Assembly: GCA_017509375.1 (NCBI GenBank)
Contig: JAFWPT010000077.1
Span: forward strand, 1 to 11,140
Direction of reading: 5' to 3'
Length of the DNA stretch: 11,140 nucleotides
From: Bacteroidales bacterium
GTDB lineage: Bacteria; Bacteroidota; Bacteroidia; Bacteroidales; UBA932
The notes under the pieces are model-generated. The model worked only from the letters and a program-made list of their open reading frames with translations, made no database searches and was not told the DNA's origin. Position 1 is the first letter of the stretch. The number at the start of each line of letters is the position of its first letter. Both the position numbers and the translations under genes were made by a program. This document shows positions 6,960 through 11,140 of the stretch, one piece after another.

Positions 6960-8495
6960 ATGAATATTGAACTTAGCGAACAGGAGCAAATCCGCCGCGA
7001 ATCGCTGGCGAAGCTCAGAGAATTAGGCATAGAGCCTTACCCCGCAGCAGAATACCCTGTAAACACCACTGCAGCAGACATACTCGAGGGCTATGATCCG
7101 GAAAAAGGCAACTTCAGCGAAGTCTGCATTGCAGGCCGTCTTATGAGCCGCCGCATCATGGGGGCGGCATCTTTCGGTGAACTGCAGGACGACAGCGGAC
7201 GCATCCAGATATATGTAAAACGCGACGAGATATGTCCGGAAGAGGACAAGACTATGTACAACACAGTCTGGAAGAGGCTCCTGGACATCGGAGACATCAT
7301 AGGTATCAAGGGCTTCGCCTTCATCACCCAGACGGGGCAGCTGAGCGTGCATGCCAAGGAACTCACTTTGCTCAGCAAGTCGCTGAGGGTGCTTCCCATA
7401 GTGAAGGAAGCCGAAGGACAGGTATTCGATGCCGTTACCGATCCTGAGCTGCGATACCGCCAGCGCTATGTGGACCTTATAATCAATCCTCAGGTGAAGG
7501 AAGTCTTCGTAAAGCGTGCGAAGATTATTTCCACCATGCGTGAGTATTTCAACAACGCCGGCTGCCTGGAAGTGGAGACTCCTATTCTCCAGGGCATTCC
7601 CGGAGGAGCCACCGCGCGCCCGTTCGTGACCCACCATAACGCCCTGGATATCCCTCTGTATCTGCGTATTGCGAACGAGCTTTACCTCAAGAGGCTGATT
7701 GTAGGCGGTTACAGCGGCGTATATGAGTTCGCCAAAGATTTCCGTAACGAAGGTATGGACAAGACCCACAACCCGGAGTTCACCTGTATGGAAATCTACG
7801 TTGCCTACAAGGATTACAACTGGATGATGCGCTTCGTGGAGAAGATGCTGGAGAAGATTTCAATCGAAGTGAACGGTACCACACGCGTGAAAATCGGTGA
7901 TAACGAAGTCGATTTTGGTGGCGCGTACCGCCGTCTCCCCATTCTTGACGCAATCAAGGAGTACGCAGGAGTGGACGTTAAAGGAATGTCCGAAGACGAA
8001 CTTCGCGCCACCTGCAAGCAGCTGAACGTAGATATCGAGCCTTCCATGGGCAAGGGTAAGCTGATTGACGCCATTTTCGGCGCGTACTGCGAGGAGAAGC
8101 TCGTCCAGCCTACTTTCATCATCGACTATCCCGTGGAGATGTCGCCGCTCACCAAGCGTCACCGCAGCGACCCTTCCCTCACTGAGCGCTTCGAGCTTTT
8201 CGTGTGCGGCAAGGAGCTGGCGAATGCATATTCCGAGCTGAACGACCCTATCGACCAGCTGGAACGCTTCGAGGAGCAGGCTGCCCTGAAGAGCAAGGGA
8301 GACGATGAAGCGATGTATATCGACATGGACTTCGTGCATGCCCTGGAATACGGTATGCCTCCTACCTCCGGACTTGGTATGGGTATTGACCGTCTTACCA
8401 TGTTCATGACAGGGCAGACAACGATTCAGGATGTGCTCTTCTTCCCCCAGATGCGTCCGGAAAAATCGCTGAAGAAGGAAGACAAGGAGCAATAA
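6960..8495 (+). CDS. lysS: Lysyl-tRNA synthetase, class II
   Basis: A 511-residue enzyme that attaches lysine to tRNA(Lys) in the cytoplasm. The start is placed at the ATG at 6960 ([20 protein letters not shown]) rather than 6942, because 6942 lies upstream of the predicted transcription start. Residues about 55-140 form the anticodon-binding OB fold. Class II motif 1 ends in LEVETPIL (203-210), followed by GGATARPF. Motif 2 is [15 protein letters not shown] (261-275), and motif 3 is GLGMGIDRL (471-479) with its ATP-binding Arg. [12 protein letters not shown], typical of LysRS, is also present. Length is close to the usual bacterial 500 or so. It appears to head an operon: the methyltransferase starts 3 bp after its stop. 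Confidence 0.98.
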   Translation: MNIELSEQEQIRRESLAKLRELGIEPYPAAEYPVNTTAADILEGYDPEKGNFSEVCIAGRLMSRRIMGAASFGELQDDSGRIQIYVKRDEICPEEDKTMYNTVWKRLLDIGDIIGIKGFAFITQTGQLSVHAKELTLLSKSLRVLPIVKEAEGQVFDAVTDPELRYRQRYVDLIINPQVKEVFVKRAKIISTMREYFNNAGCLEVETPILQGIPGGATARPFVTHHNALDIPLYLRIANELYLKRLIVGGYSGVYEFAKDFRNEGMDKTHNPEFTCMEIYVAYKDYNWMMRFVEKMLEKISIEVNGTTRVKIGDNEVDFGGAYRRLPILDAIKEYAGVDVKGMSEDELRATCKQLNVDIEPSMGKGKLIDAIFGAYCEEKLVQPTFIIDYPVEMSPLTKRHRSDPSLTERFELFVCGKELANAYSELNDPIDQLERFEEQAALKSKGDDEAMYIDMDFVHALEYGMPPTSGLGMGIDRLTMFMTGQTTIQDVLFFPQMRPEKSLKKEDKEQ

Positions 8496-8498
8496 TCT

Positions 8499-9296
8499 AT
8501 GACAGAGCAGCTTAGCTCCACCCAGAATCCCAAAGTCAAGCGTTTGCTGGCCTTGCAGAAAGATTCGTCTCTCAGGCGGGAGACGGGTCTTTTCGTGGTG
8601 GAAGGACGGCGGGAGCTACAGCATTGCATCGATGCGGGTTTTCATATAGACAGCTTTTTCGTCTGCCCTGAGCTTTGTCCTGTCCCTGAACTTCCTTCGG
8701 GTGCTAAAGTGTTCGAGATAAGCAGGGCGGTTTACGAAAAAATTGCGTACCGTGAAGGTACTGAAGGGGTGATAGCCGAAGTTCGTGCAAAGTATCTGCG
8801 GCTGGATGATTTGAGTCTGCCTGCTGAGCCTCTGATTGTCGTGCTGGAGAGCGTGGAGAAACCGGGCAACCTAGGGGCCGTGCTCCGCAGTGCCGATGCG
8901 GCAGGGGCGGACGCGGTGCTCATCTGCGACCCCCTCACTGACTTGTACAACCCCAATCTTGTCCGTGCTTCAATTGGAGCCGTCTTTACTGTCCCTTGCG
9001 TCGCCTGCAGTTCCGCTGATGCCATCAAGTGGCTCAAAGACAAGGGGATAAGTATTCTGACAGCCCAGTTGCAGGATTCTTCCCTCTACTATGAGACAGA
9101 TATGGTCCGGGGCAGTGCCATAGTCATGGGTACGGAGAGTACCGGGCTCTCTCAGATTTGGAGGGACGCGGCAAGTTCCCACATCCGTATTCCCATGCTC
9201 GGGCGGCTGGATTCCCTCAATGTGTCCGTCAGCGCTGCCATACTCCTTTTCGAGGCGGTGCGTCAACGGCGGCAGCAGGCTGATAATCATCAATAG
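8499..9296 (+). CDS. SpoU/TrmH-family RNA 2'-O-methyltransferase
   Basis: A 265-residue SPOUT methyltransferase, expected to use S-adenosylmethionine to methylate a ribose 2'-OH in rRNA or tRNA. Residues 1-100 are the substrate-binding domain (SSTQNPKVKRLLALQ, then LFVVEGRREL). The knotted catalytic domain has all three motifs: motif 1 NLGAVLRSADA (124-134, with catalytic-type N124 and R130), motif 2 MGTESTGLS (210-218) and motif 3 LDSLNVSVSAAILLFE (238-253). The two-domain layout is like RlmB/TrmH-like proteins, but the exact target nucleotide cannot be assigned. It lies between lysS (3 bp) and the lipoprotein gene (8 bp), with no promoter of its own seen, so it is probably cotranscribed with lysS as a translation-related pair. 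Confidence 0.94.
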   Translation: MTEQLSSTQNPKVKRLLALQKDSSLRRETGLFVVEGRRELQHCIDAGFHIDSFFVCPELCPVPELPSGAKVFEISRAVYEKIAYREGTEGVIAEVRAKYLRLDDLSLPAEPLIVVLESVEKPGNLGAVLRSADAAGADAVLICDPLTDLYNPNLVRASIGAVFTVPCVACSSADAIKWLKDKGISILTAQLQDSSLYYETDMVRGSAIVMGTESTGLSQIWRDAASSHIRIPMLGRLDSLNVSVSAAILLFEAVRQRRQQADNHQ

Positions 9297-9304
9297 TTAT
9301 AGAT

Positions 9305-10066
9305 ATGAAATATTTCTTTTTGGTATTGACTGCAGTTTTGCCTATCATTCTGTTTTCATGCAACGGACCTGTTGACCCTGATAAGCAGCCTGGCAAACCG
9401 GACGACACGGAAACGCCAGGCGACAACGGCGGCGACAACAACGGCGGCGACAACAATGGCGGGAAGGAGAAAACCGATGAAGAGCTCGGCATTGCTGCCA
9501 TAGACCTTGGTCTTTCAGTTGAATGGTGTGACCGTAATATCAATGCTGTCAGTCCCGATGATTCCGGGTCGTATTTCGCATGGGGCGAGACCATTGGAAA
9601 AACCGAGTTTGTCTGGAACAACTACAAGTGGGGCAATCCCTCTGCCGGAGGCCTGAATAAGTACAACAACAATGCTACGCTTGGTAAGAATGACGGCCTC
9701 GTAAGGCTTGAGTCCGGTGACGATGCGGCTTATTCGAAATTCGGCGGCAAGTGGCGTATGCCCACGGCCGATGAGTGGCTGGAGCTCAAGCAGAAGTGTA
9801 GCTGGCAGTGGACAAAGCAGGGCAATTGTGAAGGCTTCAAGGTTACAAGTGAGGATGGAAATACAAGCATTTTCCTGCCAGCTTCCGGCGGATTTATCGG
9901 CAGCTCGCTGCAAGATGCCGGGGTGCACGGCTTTTACTGGACATCAGATATAGTTAAATCCGATCCTACAAGCGCTTATACTTTCTGGATCCGCAAGGGA
10001 GCCGTTGTGCCGGAAACCTTCCCACGTTTCTACGGTATGGCAGTGCGCCCCGTCAAGGCTAAGTAG
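9305..10066 (+). CDS. Surface lipoprotein with FISUMP/DUF1566-like domain
   Basis: A 253-residue predicted lipoprotein of unknown function. The signal peptide ends in the lipobox LFSC (C19). Residues 20-60 form a hydrophilic tether with Pro, Asp, Gly and Asn, including tandem GGDNN units and then KEKTDEE. A charged, flexible tether right after the lipid cysteine suits surface display. The globular domain (about 62-253) reads IDLGLSVEW, FAWGETIGKTEFVWNNYKWG, DDAA (139-142), FGGKWRMPTADEW (146-158), IFLPASGG, YWTSD and MAVRPV. I recognise this as the abundant Bacteroidales domain related to the Fibrobacter 'major paralogous' domain, which resembles a C-type-lectin or formylglycine-enzyme-like fold. 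The role may be adhesion or ligand binding; nothing here proves it. It is the last gene of the lysS run and is followed by two forward-facing hairpins. Confidence 0.85.
   Translation: MKYFFLVLTAVLPIILFSCNGPVDPDKQPGKPDDTETPGDNGGDNNGGDNNGGKEKTDEELGIAAIDLGLSVEWCDRNINAVSPDDSGSYFAWGETIGKTEFVWNNYKWGNPSAGGLNKYNNNATLGKNDGLVRLESGDDAAYSKFGGKWRMPTADEWLELKQKCSWQWTKQGNCEGFKVTSEDGNTSIFLPASGGFIGSSLQDAGVHGFYWTSDIVKSDPTSAYTFWIRKGAVVPETFPRFYGMAVRPVKAK
9428..9463 (+). repeat. 15-bp in-frame tandem repeat (GGDNN units)
   Basis: Two 15-bp units (9428-9442 and 9443-9457), differing at the third base of the last codon (AAC/AAT), encode GGDNN-GGDNN. A partial unit precedes them (GDN, 9419-9427) and GG follows. They lie in the tether just after the lipoprotein signal and could change copy number without shifting frame. 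Confidence 0.8.
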
Positions 10067-10111
10067 CGCAGGCCGTGATAAGGGGCGTCGCCCAGACAGC
10101 AGGACGGCAAG

Positions 10112-10147
10112 AACCGGCCTCGGAGTTGTTCCGGGACCGGTTTTCTT
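10112..10147 (+). terminator. Rho-independent terminator of the lysS-methyltransferase-lipoprotein run
   Basis: AACCGG (10112-10117) pairs with CCGGTT (10137-10142). After one C/A mismatch, CTCGGA (10119-10124) pairs with TCCGGG (10130-10135, one G-U) around a GTTGT loop. TTCTT follows. It begins 46 nt after the lipoprotein stop. Confidence 0.75.
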
Positions 10148-10164
10148 GTGTTCACAATGGGACT

Positions 10165-10186
10165 GTCCATGAAAATGGACGTTTTT
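10165..10186 (+). terminator. Second forward terminator-like hairpin with GAAA loop
   Basis: GTCCAT (10165-10170) and ATGGAC (10175-10180) pair perfectly around a GAAA tetraloop, followed directly by GTTTTT. This is a textbook small intrinsic terminator, downstream of the one at 10112-10147, so it may be a backup. Its GTCCAYGAAA start is shared with the larger hairpin at 10205-10254. Confidence 0.65.
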
Positions 10187-10201
10187 ATGGATGAGCTGCC
10201 G

Positions 10202-10254
10202 AAAAATTGAATCTCGTCCACGAAAGAGGCCAATTTCGTGGACGAGATTCAATT
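10202..10254 (-). terminator. Perfect 21-bp hairpin, probable ssb terminator
   Basis: Bases 10205-10225 are the exact reverse complement of 10234-10254, with an 8-nt loop (GAGGCCAA). Read on the minus strand, the stem ends in AATT and continues into TTTC, giving a run of five T that suits termination of ssb, whose stop lies 15 bp before the hairpin. On the plus strand the 3' side is ACTTCTC, a much poorer terminator. The stem is longer than most terminators and its perfection suggests a repeated palindromic element as an alternative. Confidence 0.7.
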
Positions 10255-10269
10255 ACTTCTCATCAAGTG

Positions 10270-10830
10270 CTAGAACGGCAGGTCGTCGTCGGGTGCAGGA
10301 GCGCCGAAATCCTGTGGCGCAGGAGCAGGAGCCGGGGCTGCGTCACGGCGCTGGTATCCGCCGCTCTGTACCGGAGGCTGGTATGCTGGGGCCTGGTATC
10401 CGCCTCCCTGTGCCGGAGCCTGGTAGGAGGGACCGGACTGAGCCTGATATCCGCCCTGGGCGGGAATACCCTCGCCTTCGCGGCGGCCGAGCAGCTGCAC
10501 ATTGTCGGCCACTATTTCCGTCATATACTTTTTCTGCCCCTGCTGATCGTTGTAGGAGCGGGTGCGTATATGGCCTTCTACATATATCTGGCTGCCCTTG
10601 CGTATGAATTTTTCCGCCAGGTCCGCCAGCTGTCTCCAGAGCACGAGATTGTGCCACTCGGTATTCTCCCTTAGCTCTCCGTTGCGGTCGCGGTAGCGGT
10701 CGGTCGTTGCAAGTGTGAAGGTTGCGACTTTTGTATTTTGGCCCGCCTGGGCGGAACCCTGATCAAGGTAACGTACTTCCGGGTCTCTGCCAACGTTACC
10801 GATAAGCAAAACTTTATTCAATGATGGCAT
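10270..10830 (-). CDS. ssb: Single-stranded DNA-binding protein
   Basis: A 186-residue SSB that coats single-stranded DNA in replication, repair and recombination and recruits partner proteins. The ATG at 10830 opens MPSLNKVLLIGNVGRDPEVRY, the standard SSB start. The OB fold covers residues 1 to about 115, with TEWHNLVLWRQLADLAEKFIRKG and IYVEGHIRTRSY as the typical tetramer and DNA-contact region. Residues about 116-178 form a disordered linker with imperfect GGYQAP-type repeats and an Ala-Pro run. The acidic tip DDDLPF at the C-terminus is the partner-binding tail. It is divergent from dxs (80 bp between start codons) and ends at the 21-bp hairpin. No phage or plasmid genes are nearby, so this is probably the housekeeping copy. 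Confidence 0.97.
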   Translation of the reverse strand: MPSLNKVLLIGNVGRDPEVRYLDQGSAQAGQNTKVATFTLATTDRYRDRNGELRENTEWHNLVLWRQLADLAEKFIRKGSQIYVEGHIRTRSYNDQQGQKKYMTEIVADNVQLLGRREGEGIPAQGGYQAQSGPSYQAPAQGGGYQAPAYQPPVQSGGYQRRDAAPAPAPAPQDFGAPAPDDDLPF

Positions 10831-10853
10831 AACTATACTATATTTATTAGTTC

Positions 10854-10885
10854 CAAAGATAGAGTTTTTTCGGGATACTCGAAAA
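10854..10885 (-). promoter_or_regulatory. Promoter of ssb
   Basis: On the minus strand TATCTTTG (10861-10854) is a perfect TAnnTTTG -7 element. A -33-like TTTT/TTTC (10885-10881), one mismatch from TTTG, sits 19-20 nt upstream. The leader would be about 20 nt and AT-rich, without a Shine-Dalgarno sequence. Confidence 0.55.
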
Positions 10886-10901
10886 GTTTTTACTACTTTT
10901 G
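10868..10901 (+). promoter_or_regulatory. Promoter of dxs
   Basis: TACTTTTG (10894-10901) is a perfect TAnnTTTG -7 element. TTCG at 10869-10872 (one mismatch from TTTG) lies 21 nt upstream. Only 9 nt separate the -7 from the ATG at 10911, so the leader is predicted to be a few bases long. It overlaps the ssb promoter on the other strand. Confidence 0.5.
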
Positions 10902-10910
10902 CATCCGAGT

Positions 10911-11140
10911 ATGTACGAACTGCTGGACAAAATCGATTCTCCTGCCGACCTCAGAGGGCTTCCTCTGGAGCAATTGGGCCAGTTGTGCACTGAAATACGT
11001 ACATTTATCATAGAATGTTGCGCCGTTAACCCCGGGCACCTGGCTTCAAGTCTGGGGGCGGTGGAGCTGATAGTCGGCTTTCATTATGTGTTCGACAGTC
11101 CGGAAGACAAGATAGTGTTCGATGTGGGCCATCAGGCCTA
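10911..11140 (+). CDS. dxs: 1-deoxy-D-xylulose-5-phosphate synthase, N-terminal part
   Basis: The first 76 codons of DXS, the thiamine-diphosphate enzyme that condenses pyruvate and glyceraldehyde 3-phosphate to open the MEP isoprenoid pathway. The gene runs off the window. The start [17 protein letters not shown] matches the family's N-terminal LL..I..P.DLR..... Downstream are [13 protein letters not shown] (H43) and VFDVGHQA (H74), the two conserved histidines near the cofactor in DXS, joined by [12 protein letters not shown]. The family's HLAS.LG...VGHQAY spacing is kept, which separates it from transketolase. Divergent from ssb. Nothing unusual is seen in the visible part. Confidence 0.95.
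   Translation, partial: MYELLDKIDSPADLRGLPLEQLGQLCTEIRTFIIECCAVNPGHLASSLGAVELIVGFHYVFDSPEDKIVFDVGHQA

Noticed and set aside
9305..10066. Lipoprotein as the target of a diversity-generating retroelement
   Set aside because: The fold type would fit, but no reverse transcriptase, template repeat or matching variable repeat is visible in the window.
10343..10470. Repetitive DNA (recurring CTGGTATCCGCC-like units) suggestive of a repeat array
   Set aside because: It is the coding sequence of the Gly/Tyr/Gln/Pro-rich SSB linker, in frame and without spacers, so not CRISPR.
10191..10674. Two plus-strand frames running from the 21-bp hairpin into ssb
   Set aside because: They begin inside the palindrome, which makes both strands encode alike peptides, and then run antisense through the ssb linker repeats.
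1..11140. tRNA, rRNA, insertion sequence, integrase or phage genes
   Set aside because: None were recognised on either strand; gaps between genes are short except 10067-10269, which holds only hairpins.

Overview
The window looks like a chromosomal segment of a Bacteroidales bacterium with fairly high GC. The evidence is: TAnnTTTG-type -7 promoter elements, often paired with an upstream TTTG (the Bacteroidetes sigma-A pattern); almost no Shine-Dalgarno sequences; Bacteroidales-style lipoproteins; a serine-type S1 sulfatase; and a lipoprotein carrying the 'DLGLSV.W ... FAWGET ... GGKWRMPT.DEW' domain common in Bacteroides, Prevotella and relatives. An Alistipes-like or uncultured gut lineage would fit, but the genus cannot be fixed from this sequence.

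Layout, left part (1-5440), extracytoplasmic degradation and uptake. The 3' end of a CotH-family gene (+) converges on a lipoprotein sulfatase (-). The sulfatase is divergent from a two-gene operon (+) made of a sodium:solute symporter and a secreted three-part metallophosphoesterase, joined by an ATGA stop/start overlap. The sulfatase and symporter start regions are only 74 bp apart and their candidate promoters interlock. Together these look like a desulfation / dephosphorylation / uptake module, substrate unknown. No SusC/SusD or glycoside hydrolase is present in the window.

Middle (5441-10066). A symmetric hairpin separates the phosphoesterase from a convergent MFS transporter that resembles eukaryotic MFSD1. 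Divergent from it is an apparent operon: lysS (lysyl-tRNA synthetase), then 3 bp later a SpoU/TrmH-family RNA 2'-O-methyltransferase, then 8 bp later a small surface lipoprotein with a Gly/Asp/Asn-rich tether.

Right part (10067-11140). A 203-bp gap between convergent genes holds three stacked hairpins, one of them a perfect 21-bp stem. Then comes ssb (-), divergent from the 5' end of dxs (+, cut by the window edge); their promoters also interlock.

Most genes belong to recognisable families. The items most worth a second look are the two interlocked divergent promoter regions, the near-leaderless predicted mRNAs of lysS and dxs, the related hairpins at 10165-10254, the sulfatase with serine as the formylglycine precursor and glycine at a usual histidine, and the MFSD1-like carrier. 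I found no convincing undescribed multi-gene system.
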